Source of the DNA: Streptomyces sp. 840.1
Lineage (GTDB): Bacteria; Actinomycetota; Actinomycetes; Streptomycetales; Streptomycetaceae
Direction: 5' to 3'
Assembly (NCBI RefSeq): GCF_003751445.1
Contig: NZ_RJUU01000003.1
Coordinates: forward strand, 620,001 to 684,000
DNA: 64,000 nucleotides
The notes below the pieces were generated by a model, which was not told the DNA's origin, searched no databases, and saw only the letters and a list, made by a program, of their open reading frames with translations. Numbering within the stretch: position 1 is the first letter of the stretch; each line of letters opens with the position of its first letter. This document shows, piece by piece, positions 41,940 to 50,779 of the stretch. The position numbers were made by a program, and so were the translations under genes.

Positions 41940-42854
41940 GTGACGCAGACGAGCCCGCCCGGCTGGCATCCAGACCCCGGGTACACAGGATTTGGCCCCA
42001 TCCAGGAACGCTGGTGGGACGGCAGCCAGTGGACCGATCACCTCCGGGTGCCACCGGCGGCCGTCCGCAGCCGCCGAATACGCATCGGCGCCGGCATCAC
42101 CGCCGGGGTGGTGGTGCTCGCCGCCATCGGCGGTGGCGTGTACCTGCTGACCGACGACTCCGGCGAGAAGTCGGAGAACACGGCCACCGCCCCGTCCGGC
42201 ACGCCCTCGCACGCGCCCAGCCGCGGGCCCGGGGCACCGGGCGGCAGCGGTGGCGGCGGCAACGACGGAGGAAGCGACGGCGGCGGCCAGAGCCCGGAGC
42301 AGCAGCTGCCGAAGACCGAGGACGGCTACGCGACCGACCTGGCGAGCGGGATCAGCATCCCGGTCCCGGACGGCTGGAAGGGCGAGTCGGGCATGGGTGC
42401 GGGCGTGACCACGGGTTCCTACGCCTGCCCCGGGGACACCAAGGAGAAGTGCGTCCGGGGCGGCGTGTTCTCCGTCCCGGCCGAGGCGCTGAAGCTGAAC
42501 ACCAAGACCGCGAAGGCCACCGCCGAGAAGGACATCGCCGCCAACGCGAAGGAATCGTACGGCGAGAAGATCTACGGCGGCATCACCTCGCACCAGGAAC
42601 TGAAGTCCGAGGCGGTCACGGTGGCCGGCCAACAGGGCTACCGGGTGCGCTGGAAGGTCGTGACGAAGAAGGGGGACGACGGGTACGTCGAGTCGCTGGC
42701 CTTCCCCTCCCCCCATGCGGAGAACATGCTGATCGTCGTCCGTTCGGGCTTCGACATCAACAGCAAGGCCCCCGCCCTGTCCGTCCTCGATGACATCACC
42801 AAGGGCATCAAGGCCGCCTCGGGCACCGGTTCCGGCCCCGGCACCACGGCGTAG
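41940..42854 (+). CDS. DUF2510 membrane-anchored protein
   Basis: 304 residues. PGWHPDPG...ERWWDGSQWTDHLR is the DUF2510 domain at the N-terminus, followed by one membrane helix (IGAGITAGVVVLAAIGGGVYLL), a Ser/Pro/Gly-rich linker and an extracellular domain of about 190 residues that I do not recognise. GTG at 41940 is favoured; GTG at 41931 would add three residues. Probably a surface protein anchored by one helix with the DUF2510 domain inside the cell. Confidence 0.75.
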   Translation: MTQTSPPGWHPDPGYTGFGPIQERWWDGSQWTDHLRVPPAAVRSRRIRIGAGITAGVVVLAAIGGGVYLLTDDSGEKSENTATAPSGTPSHAPSRGPGAPGGSGGGGNDGGSDGGGQSPEQQLPKTEDGYATDLASGISIPVPDGWKGESGMGAGVTTGSYACPGDTKEKCVRGGVFSVPAEALKLNTKTAKATAEKDIAANAKESYGEKIYGGITSHQELKSEAVTVAGQQGYRVRWKVVTKKGDDGYVESLAFPSPHAENMLIVVRSGFDINSKAPALSVLDDITKGIKAASGTGSGPGTTA

Positions 42855-42871
42855 CCGCTTCAGCGGGGGCG

Positions 42872-42903
42872 CGGGCGGCCGGGTTGAGTACCCGGGCCGC
42901 CCG
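42872..42903 (+). terminator. Terminator after the DUF2510 gene
   Basis: CGGGCGGCC pairs with GGCCGCCCG around an inner GGGT...ACCC hairpin, 17 bases after the stop. Confidence 0.6.
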
Positions 42904-43653
42904 GACTGAGTACCTGACCCGATCCCGTACGGGTCCTTTGCCGGTCGAATGGAGCCATGGCTCCCGACGCACCGCGCCCCCGCATGCAGCACGTCACCAG
43001 TGCCGGCACCACGCTGGCCGTCACCCTGGCCCCGCTGGTGATCGGGGTCCTGCTGGCCCGGACGATGGCCCTGGATCCCCACGGCCCGGTGAACGCGCTG
43101 ATCACCCGCGGCGGCCGGGGAGCGGGCGTCTCATCCGCCGAGTGGCGCGGCTGCGGCCGCAGGGCGCTGCGGCGGTGCCGTACGGCGTGCCGTTCCCGCG
43201 GCCGGTTCGCGGGCCGTGGTTCCCTCCGGTGCGGCACGGACCCGTCCTCTCACGGCCACGGCCCGGCAACAGCCCCCGCTGCGACGGAAAACCGGTTCCC
43301 CCGGCCGTAATCGCCTGCCTAGACTCGCCACGAGAGCACGCGCCGCTGTCAGTTCAGGGCGCGCACCGTGACCAGTGAGGGGAGACCTGCCGTGCACCAC
43401 CGCACCGCCGTCGTCGTTCCCCTGTCGCGGTACGAGGTGATCCTGGTGTCTACCTGCGCCCGGCGCCGGCTGCGCGGCCGGCCCCGGACACCCGCGACGA
43501 ACACCTGATCCCTGCCACCTCTCCGACTGACCGTCATCGCGGCGCCGCCTGTGCGGCGCGCCGCGTTCAGGGGGTTCCGCAGACCCGGGAACAGGCCTTT
43601 TCGTCCGGGGATCGCGCCGTCTTCTTCCGGATCACCCCGAAGGGCCACGGACC
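42904..43653. other. Gene-poor leader region before the EF-G paralogue
   Basis: About 750 bases with no confident gene. A frame opening at 42957 begins with a plausible membrane segment but runs into biased, Arg-rich sequence. TAGACT at 43319-43324 could be a -10. A short well-initiated frame lies at 43392-43508, and a G+C-rich hairpin at about 43539-43566 (CGCGGCG.../...CGCCGCG) follows it. Confidence 0.4.
43392..43508 (+). CDS. Possible 38-codon leader ORF upstream of the EF-G paralogue
   Basis: GTG start 7 bases after a strong GGGGAG; it encodes a 38-residue basic peptide (MHHRTAVVVPLSRYEVILV at its N-terminus, Arg-rich at the end). It stops 145 bases before the EF-G-like start, with a G+C-rich hairpin in between. 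It may be a regulatory leader peptide sensing ribosome stalling. It resembles no family that I recognise, and chance occurrence cannot be excluded. Confidence 0.35.
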   Translation: MHHRTAVVVPLSRYEVILVSTCARRRLRGRPRTPATNT

Positions 43654-45753
43654 GTGCGTACCGAACCGAACCGCCAGCTCACCAGCACCCTCGACCGCGT
43701 TCGCAACCTGGGCATCCTCGCCCATGTCGACGCAGGCAAGACCACCGTCACCGAGCGGATCCTCTACGCCACCGGCACCACCCACAAGCGCGGCGAGGTC
43801 CACGACGGAACGACCATCACCGACTTCGACTCCCAGGAACGCGACCGGGGCATCACCATCTTCGCCGCCGCGGTGAGCTGCACGTGGGCGGACCACCGGA
43901 TCAACCTGATCGACACCCCGGGGCACGTCGACTTCGCTGACGAGGTCGAGCGTTCACTGCGGGTCCTCGACGGTGCGATCGCTGTGTTCGACGCGGTCGC
44001 GGGTGTGGAGCCGCAGAGCGAGTCGGTGTGGCGTCAGGCCGACCGGCACGCCGTTCCGCGCATCGCCTTCGTCAACAAGCTCGACCGCGTCGGCGCCCGT
44101 CTCGACACCGCCGTGGCGTCGATCCGGGAACGGCTGCACACGGTGCCCCTGGTAGTCCAGCTCCCCATCGGGGAGGAGGAGCGTTTCAGCGGAGTCGTGG
44201 ACCTGCTGCGCATGCGCGCACTGGTCTGGGCCGACGGCAGCGACACCTACGAGGAAGGGGAGGTGCCCGATGAACTGCGGGCGGAGGCGCTCCGGCGCCG
44301 ACGGCTGCTGGAGGAGACGGTGGCGGAGCTCCACCCGGCGGCCCTGGAGGAGTTCTGCGCGCGCTCCACGCTCTCCGCGGCGACGCTGGCCGAGGCCCTG
44401 CGCGATCTGACCCGCACCGGCGAGGGCGTCGTCGTGCTGTGCGGTTCGGCCTACCGCAACCGAGGTGTCGAACCGCTGCTGGAGGCCGTCGTGGCCTACC
44501 TGCCCTCACCGCAGGACGTGCCGCCCGTACGCGGCACGCTCGGCGGCGACGTGGTGGAACGGGCCGCCGATCCGGTGGCTCCGCTGGCCGCGCTGGCGTT
44601 CAAGGTGGCCGCGACCGCCACGGGCAGGCTGACGTATCTGCGGGTGTACTCGGGCACGCTCGGGAAGGGGGAGACGGTGCTGGACGCGGGCGCGGGGCGC
44701 AGCGAGCGCGTCGGCCGGATCCTGCGGGTCCAGGCCGACCGCCATGTCGATGTGGACGAGGCGGTGGCCGGGGACATCGTCGCGGTGATCGGCCTCAAGT
44801 CCGCCCGCGCCGGTGCCACCCTGTGCGCGCCGGGTGCCCCGCTGGTCCTCGAACCGCCCACCGTGGCCGACCCGGTCGTGTCGGTGGCGGTCGAGGCCGG
44901 CCGGAACAGCGACACGGAGCGGCTGATGGCGGCGCTGGCGCGGCTTGCCGAGGAGGACCCGTCGCTGGCGGTGCGGACGGACCCCGAGACGGGTCAGACG
45001 GTGCTCTCGGGCATGGGCGAACTCCATCTGGAGGTCGCGGCCGAGAAGATCCGCCGGGCCCACGGTCTGGAGGTCCGGGTCGGCCGCCCGCAGGTCGCCT
45101 TGCGGGAGACGGTCGTGCGCGGTGTGTCGGGTCTGGTGTACCGGCACGTCAAGCAGGACGGCGGGGCGGGGCAGTTCGCCCATGTCGTGCTCGACGTCGA
45201 GCCGTTGGCAGATGCCGGAGGGCAGGACGGCGAGGGCGGGGCGGAGTTCGTGTTCCGTTCGGCCGTCGCCGGCGGCCGGGTTCCGCAGGAGTACGTCCGT
45301 GCGGTGGCGGCCGGCTGCCGGGACGCCCTGGCCGAGGGCCCCGTGGGCGGGCATCCGGTGACCGGGGTACGGGTGACGCTGACCGATGGCGCCACCCACC
45401 CCAAGGACTCCTCGGAGATGGCGTTCCGCACGGCCGGGCGGTTCGCACTCCGGGAGGCGCTGCGCTCCTGCGCGATGGTGCTGCTGGAGCCGGTGGCCGA
45501 GGTGACGGTCACCGTGCCGGACGACGCCGTCGGCGGGGTGCTCGGCGACCTGGCCGCCCGGCGTGGCCAGGTGTCCGGCTCCACCGCGCGGCCCGGTACG
45601 GCGGTGATCACGGCGACCGTGCCGCTGGGCGAACTGTTCGGCTACGCGACCCGGCTGCGCAGCCGGACCCAGGGCCGGGGGACGTTCACCACCCGGGCCA
45701 CGGGCTACGCCCCGGCGCCGAGCACGGTGCCGGGCCCGGCGGCGGCCCGCTAG
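43654..45753 (+). CDS. EF-G paralogue (translation-factor GTPase)
   Basis: 699 residues with all five EF-G domains. G1 is AHVDAGKTTVTE, G2 includes DFDSQERDRGITI, G3 is DTPGHVDF and G4 is VNKLDRVG; the C-terminus GRGTFTTRATGY corresponds to EF-G domain V. It is shorter in places and less conserved than housekeeping FusA (no str-operon neighbours), so it is a second, specialised EF-G: perhaps for recycling, stress or antibiotic tolerance. GTG start at 43654, followed by a terminator at 45771. TetM-like ribosome protection proteins are more distant alternatives. Confidence 0.88.
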   Translation: MRTEPNRQLTSTLDRVRNLGILAHVDAGKTTVTERILYATGTTHKRGEVHDGTTITDFDSQERDRGITIFAAAVSCTWADHRINLIDTPGHVDFADEVERSLRVLDGAIAVFDAVAGVEPQSESVWRQADRHAVPRIAFVNKLDRVGARLDTAVASIRERLHTVPLVVQLPIGEEERFSGVVDLLRMRALVWADGSDTYEEGEVPDELRAEALRRRRLLEETVAELHPAALEEFCARSTLSAATLAEALRDLTRTGEGVVVLCGSAYRNRGVEPLLEAVVAYLPSPQDVPPVRGTLGGDVVERAADPVAPLAALAFKVAATATGRLTYLRVYSGTLGKGETVLDAGAGRSERVGRILRVQADRHVDVDEAVAGDIVAVIGLKSARAGATLCAPGAPLVLEPPTVADPVVSVAVEAGRNSDTERLMAALARLAEEDPSLAVRTDPETGQTVLSGMGELHLEVAAEKIRRAHGLEVRVGRPQVALRETVVRGVSGLVYRHVKQDGGAGQFAHVVLDVEPLADAGGQDGEGGAEFVFRSAVAGGRVPQEYVRAVAAGCRDALAEGPVGGHPVTGVRVTLTDGATHPKDSSEMAFRTAGRFALREALRSCAMVLLEPVAEVTVTVPDDAVGGVLGDLAARRGQVSGSTARPGTAVITATVPLGELFGYATRLRSRTQGRGTFTTRATGYAPAPSTVPGPAAAR

Positions 45754-45770
45754 CCGGCGCGTTCCGCTCC

Positions 45771-45804
45771 CGTGTGCGGGCAGCCTCCGGGCTGCCCGCA
45801 CACG
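45771..45804. terminator. Bidirectional terminator
   Basis: CGTGTGCGGGCAGCC and GGCTGCCCGCACACG form a perfect 15-bp stem with a 4-base loop between the convergent EF-G-like and GAPDH genes. Confidence 0.85.
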
Positions 45805-45820
45805 GGCCGGTGCGGCGTGG

Positions 45821-47266
45821 TCAGAGCACGGGTACCGGGAAGGTCGGGTACTCGACCCCGGAGACGTGCTGGACGACGCGGACGACCTGGCAGGAGTAGC
45901 CGAACTCGTTGTCGTACCAGAGGTAGAGGATCGCGTTGTCGCCGTCGACCTGGGTGGGGCCGGCGTCGACGATGGAGGCGTGGCGCGAGCCGATGAAGTC
46001 GCTGGAGACGGCGTCCGGGGCGGTGGTGAAGTCGATCTGACGCTTGAGCGGCGAGGTGAGGGACACCTCACGGAGGTGGTCGAGAACCTCGGCGCGGGTG
46101 GTCTCGCGCCCGAGCTTCAGGCTGAGGATCGCGATCGAGACGTCCGGCACCGGGACCCGGATCGAGCTGCCGGTGATCGTCGCGTCGAGGTCCGGGAGCG
46201 CCTTGGCGACGGCGGACGCCGCACCGGTCTCGGTGATGACCATGTTGAGCGGCGCCGAGCGGCCGCGCCGGTCGGAGCTGTGGTAATTGTCCAGCAGGTT
46301 CTGGTCGTTGGTGAACGAGTGGATCGTCTCCACGTGACCGCGCAGGACTCCGTACTCGTCCGCCATCGCCTTCAGCGGTGGGACGATCGCGTTGGTGGTG
46401 CAGGAGGCGCAGGAGATGATCTGCTCGTCCGGCTTGATCATGTCGTGGTTGACGCCGTGCACGACATTGGGGACGTCGCCCTTGCCGGGTGCGGTGAGGA
46501 CGACCTTGGCGATGCCGGGACGCAGATGCTGGGACAGCCCCTCGCGGTCGCGCCACCTGCCGGTGTTGTCGATGAGGACGGCGTTCTTGATCCCGTACGC
46601 CGTGTAGTCCACCGTCGTCGGGTCGTCGGAGTAGATCACCTTGATCTCGTTGCCGTTGGCGATGATCCTGTTGTTCGCCTCGTCGACGGTGATCGTGCCC
46701 TGGAACTGGCCGTGGATCGAGTCGCGGCGCAGCAGCGAGGCGCGCTTGACGATGTCCTGGCCGGCGGCCTTGCGGACGACGATGGCCCGCAGTCGCAGGC
46801 CGTTGCCGGAGCCGGCCTTCTCGATGAGCAGCCGGGCCAGGAGGCGGCCGATGCGGCCGAATCCGTAGAGGACTACGTCGCGCGGCTCGGCGCGCTCGAT
46901 CTTGTCGGCGCCGGTGGCGCCCGCGACGGCCCCGGCGGTGAACTCCGCCTCGCTGAGGCCTCGGTCGTCGGTCCGGTACGTCGCGGCGAGCATGCCGATG
47001 TCGATCTGGGAAGGGCCGAGATCGAGAGTGGTGAGCGCCTTCAGGAACGGCAGCGTCTCGGTGACCGAGAGCTCCTCACCGGCGATCTGCCGGGCGAACC
47101 GGTGGGTCTTGAGGATGCTGACCACCGACTTGTTGACCAGGGAGCGGCTGTGCAGCAGGACGGTGACGTCCCGCTCCCGGTGCAGCTTCCCGATGATCGG
47201 GATCATCGACTCCGCGATCTCTTCGCGGTTCTTCCAGTTGGTGAACGAGTCGTCATTGACAGTCAC
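45821..47266 (-). CDS. gap: Glyceraldehyde-3-phosphate dehydrogenase, long form
   Basis: 481 residues. NAD-binding LYGFGRIGRLLARLL (about 131-145) and catalytic Cys in SCASCTTNAIVPPLKAM are intact. An N-terminal extension of about 125 residues before the dehydrogenase core marks the long GAPDH class found in some actinobacteria and proteobacteria in addition to the standard enzyme. GTG start at 47266. It is divergent from a GntR/UTRA regulator and is presumably the second GAPDH of the cell, possibly serving gluconeogenesis or development. Confidence 0.93.
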   Translation of the reverse strand: MTVNDDSFTNWKNREEIAESMIPIIGKLHRERDVTVLLHSRSLVNKSVVSILKTHRFARQIAGEELSVTETLPFLKALTTLDLGPSQIDIGMLAATYRTDDRGLSEAEFTAGAVAGATGADKIERAEPRDVVLYGFGRIGRLLARLLIEKAGSGNGLRLRAIVVRKAAGQDIVKRASLLRRDSIHGQFQGTITVDEANNRIIANGNEIKVIYSDDPTTVDYTAYGIKNAVLIDNTGRWRDREGLSQHLRPGIAKVVLTAPGKGDVPNVVHGVNHDMIKPDEQIISCASCTTNAIVPPLKAMADEYGVLRGHVETIHSFTNDQNLLDNYHSSDRRGRSAPLNMVITETGAASAVAKALPDLDATITGSSIRVPVPDVSIAILSLKLGRETTRAEVLDHLREVSLTSPLKRQIDFTTAPDAVSSDFIGSRHASIVDAGPTQVDGDNAILYLWYDNEFGYSCQVVRVVQHVSGVEYPTFPVPVL

Positions 47267-47383
47267 AGGTTTATCTTTCGAGCTAGGAGGCGCTCATATG
47301 GTAACCCGCTGATGTTCTGGTCATTCAGAGGGTGCCGCTCCCCCACCGCAACTTCGGGGAATCGCCCGGAGTCCGGTATTTGT

Positions 47384-47404
47384 TCTGACATATATACGTA
47401 CAGA
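47384..47404. promoter_or_regulatory. A/T-rich dyad before the GntR gene
   Basis: TCTG-N13-CAGA with an A/T-rich centre (ACATATATACGTA) stands out in an otherwise G+C-rich region, 60 bases before the GntR start and inside the divergent gap intergenic region. It is a candidate operator. Confidence 0.35.
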
Positions 47405-47463
47405 GCTTGAGTCGAACGTGCGGCATACTGAACCCCGTGGCCGAACGTCTTGAGGAGCCCGAC

Positions 47464-48207
47464 ATGGAGTCGATCACCAGGCTGATCACCATCGACCGGA
47501 GCAGCCCGGTGCCGCTGTACTTCCAGGTCGCACAGCAGCTTCAACAGCTCATCGAATCGGGCACGTTGGCCCCGGGGACGCGGCTGGAGAACGAGATCGC
47601 CCTGGCCGACCAGTTCGGGCTCTCCCGCCCCACCATGCGTCAGGCCATGCAGCATCTGGTGGACAAAGGACTGCTCGCCCGCAAGCGGGGGGTCGGCACC
47701 CAGGTCGTCAACAACCGGGTGCGCAGGCAGATCGAGCTGACCAGTCTGTTCGAGGACCTCAAGCGCGACGGCCGGCGGCCGCGCACCGAGCTGCTGTCCA
47801 TGCGCACCGTGCCCGCCTCCGCCCGGATCGCCGCGGCCCTCAAGGTCGAGCCCGGCGCCGATACCGTCGCCCTGCGCCGGCTGCGGTACGCGGACGACGA
47901 GCCCATAGCGGTCATGGAGAACCACCTGCCGGCAGACCTCCTGGGCCTGACCGAGGAGGACCTGACCGGACACGGCCTGTACGAACTGCTCAGGCGGGCC
48001 GGCATCGCCCTGCGCACCGCCGACCAGACCATCGGGGCACGCCGGGCCACCGCGGCGGAGTGCCGGCTGCTCGGCGAACCCCGAGGCGGCACCCTGCTCA
48101 CCATGGAGCGCACGGTCCTCGGGGACGCGGGGCGCCCGGTGGAGTTCGGCTCGCACCTGTACCGGGCGTCCCGGTACGCGTTCGAGATGACACTGACCGC
48201 TCAGTGA
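47464..48207 (+). CDS. GntR-family regulator with UTRA domain
   Basis: 247 residues. Winged helix-turn-helix LENEIALADQFGLSRPTMRQ (about 40-59) and C-terminal UTRA ligand domain (ELLSMRTVPASARIAAALKV; RASRYAFEMTL). GAGGAG lies 6 bases before the ATG at 47464. UTRA proteins respond to sugar phosphates, amino acids or organic acids. It is divergent from the long GAPDH and may control it. Confidence 0.9.
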   Translation: MESITRLITIDRSSPVPLYFQVAQQLQQLIESGTLAPGTRLENEIALADQFGLSRPTMRQAMQHLVDKGLLARKRGVGTQVVNNRVRRQIELTSLFEDLKRDGRRPRTELLSMRTVPASARIAAALKVEPGADTVALRRLRYADDEPIAVMENHLPADLLGLTEEDLTGHGLYELLRRAGIALRTADQTIGARRATAAECRLLGEPRGGTLLTMERTVLGDAGRPVEFGSHLYRASRYAFEMTLTAQ

Positions 48208-48254
48208 ACCGCCGGCCGGGCATCAGCCGGAGCGCCGGGTGTTGAGCCGGGCGG

Positions 48255-48268
48255 CCTGACGCGTCAGG
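48255..48268. other. Perfect palindrome in the region before the helicase
   Basis: CCTGACGCGTCAGG is a 14-base perfect palindrome 48 bases after the GntR stop. It may be part of a terminator or a protein-binding site; nothing else distinguishes the following 250 bases. Confidence 0.25.
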
Positions 48269-48550
48269 TGGTCCCGCTCAGCCAGGCCGGGAGCCTTCCG
48301 GGCCGCCTCGGCGTGCAGCCGCGGCCACGGTGTCCTCCCCGACGCCGGTGCGAACCGTTTCGGCCGCTCCCACTACGGGGACGGAGCGGGTTGCGGGTTC
48401 TCGACATCGCCGGCAGGAAAAGCCTCCTACTCCGTGTTCCGCTGATCATCCTGACCTTCGCCAGGCCCCGTCGAGCCTTCCCCGGGGCCTGGAAACCGCC
48501 CTCCCCTGGGGCACTGCCCGGCGCCGGGACCGGGCCCCGGCGCCCGCTGG

Positions 48551-48612
48551 TAAAATGGGCCGGAAGCTTGCGACATCGCCGGGGCCCGTGCCGAGGAGCA
48601 CGGGCCCCGGCG
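48551..48612 (+). promoter_or_regulatory. Promoter and leader hairpin of the DEAD-box helicase
   Basis: TAAAAT (48551-48556) resembles a -10, and 48577-48612 forms a perfect 15-bp stem (CGCCGGGGCCCGTGC with GCACGGGCCCCGGCG) with a 6-base loop, 35 bases before the ATG. The hairpin would sit in the mRNA leader, where the encoded RNA helicase could act on it, or it could attenuate transcription. Confidence 0.5.
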
Positions 48613-48647
48613 CGTTACGGAGGCCCCCACCCGAGGAAGGTTCCCCC

Positions 48648-49964
48648 ATGAACGCGAAGCCGCCCGCCACCGGATCCTTCGCGGAGCTGGGACTGCCGGG
48701 CGCCCTGCTGACGGCGATGACCGGCCTCGGAGTCACGGAGCCCTTCCCCATCCAGGCGGCCACGCTGCCCGACGCGCTGGCCGGCCGGGACGTGCTGGGG
48801 CGGGCGCGGACCGGTTCGGGCAAGACGCTGGCCTTCGGCCTCGCCCTGCTCGTGCGGACCGCCGGGCAGCGCGCGGAGGCCAAGCGCCCCCTCGCGCTGG
48901 TGCTCGTCCCGACGCGGGAGCTCGCCCAGCAGGTGGGTGACGCGCTGGAGCCGTACGCACGGGTGCTCGGGCTGGGTCTGACGACGGTGGTGGGCGGGCT
49001 GTCGATGAACCGGCAGGCGGCCGCGCTGAAGGCGGGTACCGAGGTGGTCATCGCGACACCGGGACGGCTCTGCGACCTGATCGAGCGGCGCCACTGCCAC
49101 CTGGACCGGGTGGGGATCGCCGTACTCGACGAGGCGGACCAGATGTGCGACATGGGCTTCCTGCCGCAGGTCTCCGAGATCCTGGACCAGGTCCGCCCCG
49201 GCGGCCAGCGGCTGCTCTTCTCGGCCACGCTCGACCGCAACGTCGACCAGTTGGTGGAGCGCTACCTCGACGAGCCGGTGCTCGCCTCGGTCGACCGGGA
49301 CCGTGCCTCGGTCACCACGATGGAGCACCACGTCCTGAACGTGCACGCGGCCGACAAGTTCGCGGCGGCGACCGAGATCGCCGCCCGGGAGGGGCGGGTG
49401 CTGATGTTCCTGGACACCAAGGCATCGGTGGACGCCTTCACCCGGCATCTGAAGACCAGCGGAATCCCTGCGGCCGCCCTGCACAGCGGGAAGTCGCAGC
49501 CGCAGCGCACACACACGCTGGAGCAGTTCAGGAACGGCGGTGTGACGGTTCTCGTGGCCACGAACGTGGCGGCCCGCGGCATCCATGTCGACGACCTCGA
49601 CCTGGTGGTGAACGTGGACGCGCCCACGGAGGCCAAGGACTACCTGCACCGCAGCGGCCGCACCGCGCGGGCCGGCCGGGCCGGCAAGGCCGTCACGCTC
49701 GTCACCCCGGCGCAGCGCCGGGACGTGAGCAAGATGCTGTCCGAGGCCGGGGTCCGGCCGACGGTCACTCAGGTGCGGTCGGGCGAAGCCGAGTTGACGC
49801 GGATCACCGGTGCGAAGCGGCCGCCGACGACCAAGCCCGTACAGACCGGCAGGCGCCCGTTCCGCGGGATGGGGGCCCAGGCCCCGAAGGAGAGCCGCCG
49901 CGCCGCCCAGTCCCGCAAGGAGGCGGAGGCCCGCCGGGCGTCGCAGGTGCGCAAGGGGCGCTGA
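48648..49964 (+). CDS. DEAD-box RNA helicase
   Basis: 438 residues. Motif I ARTGSGKT, Ia PTRELAQQ, II DEAD (VAVLDEAD-type AVLDEADQMCDMGF), III SAT, V ARGIHVDD and VI HRSGRTARAGR are all present, with a Q motif (FPIQAATLPDAL). The C-terminal tail is short, basic and rich in Arg/Lys/Ala (SRRAAQSRKEAEARRAS), suited to RNA binding. ATP-dependent RNA unwinding in ribosome assembly or cold/stress mRNA handling is likely. The leader carries a long hairpin. Confidence 0.95.
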   Translation: MNAKPPATGSFAELGLPGALLTAMTGLGVTEPFPIQAATLPDALAGRDVLGRARTGSGKTLAFGLALLVRTAGQRAEAKRPLALVLVPTRELAQQVGDALEPYARVLGLGLTTVVGGLSMNRQAAALKAGTEVVIATPGRLCDLIERRHCHLDRVGIAVLDEADQMCDMGFLPQVSEILDQVRPGGQRLLFSATLDRNVDQLVERYLDEPVLASVDRDRASVTTMEHHVLNVHAADKFAAATEIAAREGRVLMFLDTKASVDAFTRHLKTSGIPAAALHSGKSQPQRTHTLEQFRNGGVTVLVATNVAARGIHVDDLDLVVNVDAPTEAKDYLHRSGRTARAGRAGKAVTLVTPAQRRDVSKMLSEAGVRPTVTQVRSGEAELTRITGAKRPPTTKPVQTGRRPFRGMGAQAPKESRRAAQSRKEAEARRASQVRKGR

Positions 49965-49987
49965 TCGGCGCCGCCCGTGACCCCGGG

Positions 49988-50638
49988 TTACTTCGAGGGC
50001 GGCAGACTCGCCGTGAGGTAGCGCTGGATCACGGGCGCGACGCATGCGACGAGCAGTTCGGTGTCCGCCTCGACGAGAGCGGCGATCCCCAGGATGTGGC
50101 GGCCGACGACCAGGCCGACCAACTGGCTCGCGACCAGCGATACCCGCAGCTGCGGCCGGTCGCTGCCGAGGTTCGCCACGACGGGCCCGACCATCTGCTC
50201 GGACAGGAACTGCCCCAGAGCGTCCGCCGCCTCCTGGTCGGAGAAGACCGAGCGCATCATCGCCGCCAGGGGCCCCCGGGACGAGGGCTTCAGCCAGAGG
50301 CTGAGGTAGAGGCGGACCAGGCGCTCACCCAAGCCGTCCCTGTCGGTGCGCAGCACCTCCGCGATCTGGTCACTCAGTTGGAGGGGCAGCCTCAGACTGG
50401 CGACGAACAGGTCGCGCTTGCTCCCGTAGTAGTGAATGACCAGGGCGGGATTGACGTCGGCCGCCGCGGCGATGGCCCGTACGGTCGTGGAACCGTAGGA
50501 GCCTTGGGCGAAGAGGAGTTGGGCCGACTCCAGAATCCGGTCGCGGGTCACGGTGTCACCGGCCCGCCTGCCCACCGGCCGGCCCGGCCCGCGGGCGGGG
50601 CGGGAAGCCGGCGCGGCTGGTTCGTCGCTCTCGTTCAC
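49988..50638 (-). CDS. TetR-family repressor of the ABC exporter
   Basis: 216 residues with a TetR helix-turn-helix (YGSTTVRAIAAAADVNPALVIHYYGSKRDLF, abridged) near residues 45-75 and a helical ligand domain. It is divergent from an ABC exporter operon; the intergenic region contains an A/T-rich dyad. Typical repressor/exporter pair responding to the exported drug. Confidence 0.9.
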   Translation of the reverse strand: MNESDEPAAPASRPARGPGRPVGRRAGDTVTRDRILESAQLLFAQGSYGSTTVRAIAAAADVNPALVIHYYGSKRDLFVASLRLPLQLSDQIAEVLRTDRDGLGERLVRLYLSLWLKPSSRGPLAAMMRSVFSDQEAADALGQFLSEQMVGPVVANLGSDRPQLRVSLVASQLVGLVVGRHILGIAALVEADTELLVACVAPVIQRYLTASLPPSK

Positions 50639-50652
50639 TCGCTCAGCCTAAC

Positions 50653-50670
50653 TTAATTAAACGCTCGTTG
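50653..50670. promoter_or_regulatory. Probable TetR operator
   Basis: TTAATTAAACGCTCGTTG combines the palindrome TTAATTAA with AACG-N2-CGTT. It lies 15-32 bases upstream of the TetR start and is the only A/T-rich dyad in the divergent region, so it is the natural repressor site. Confidence 0.5.
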
Positions 50671-50779
50671 CATATCGCGTGAGGGGCTCCTAACCTGTGC
50701 CCACCCGGACGGTGTACCCCGGGTGACCCGATCAGCGGCGTCCACGGCCTGGGCGCCCCAGGACAAGGGCGGTGTCCTC

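Noticed and set aside
42957..43310. 117-codon frame with an N-terminal hydrophobic stretch
   Set aside because: After the first 30 residues it is Arg/Gly-biased with no recognisable domain, and its ribosome binding site is too close to the start. Left as unresolved.
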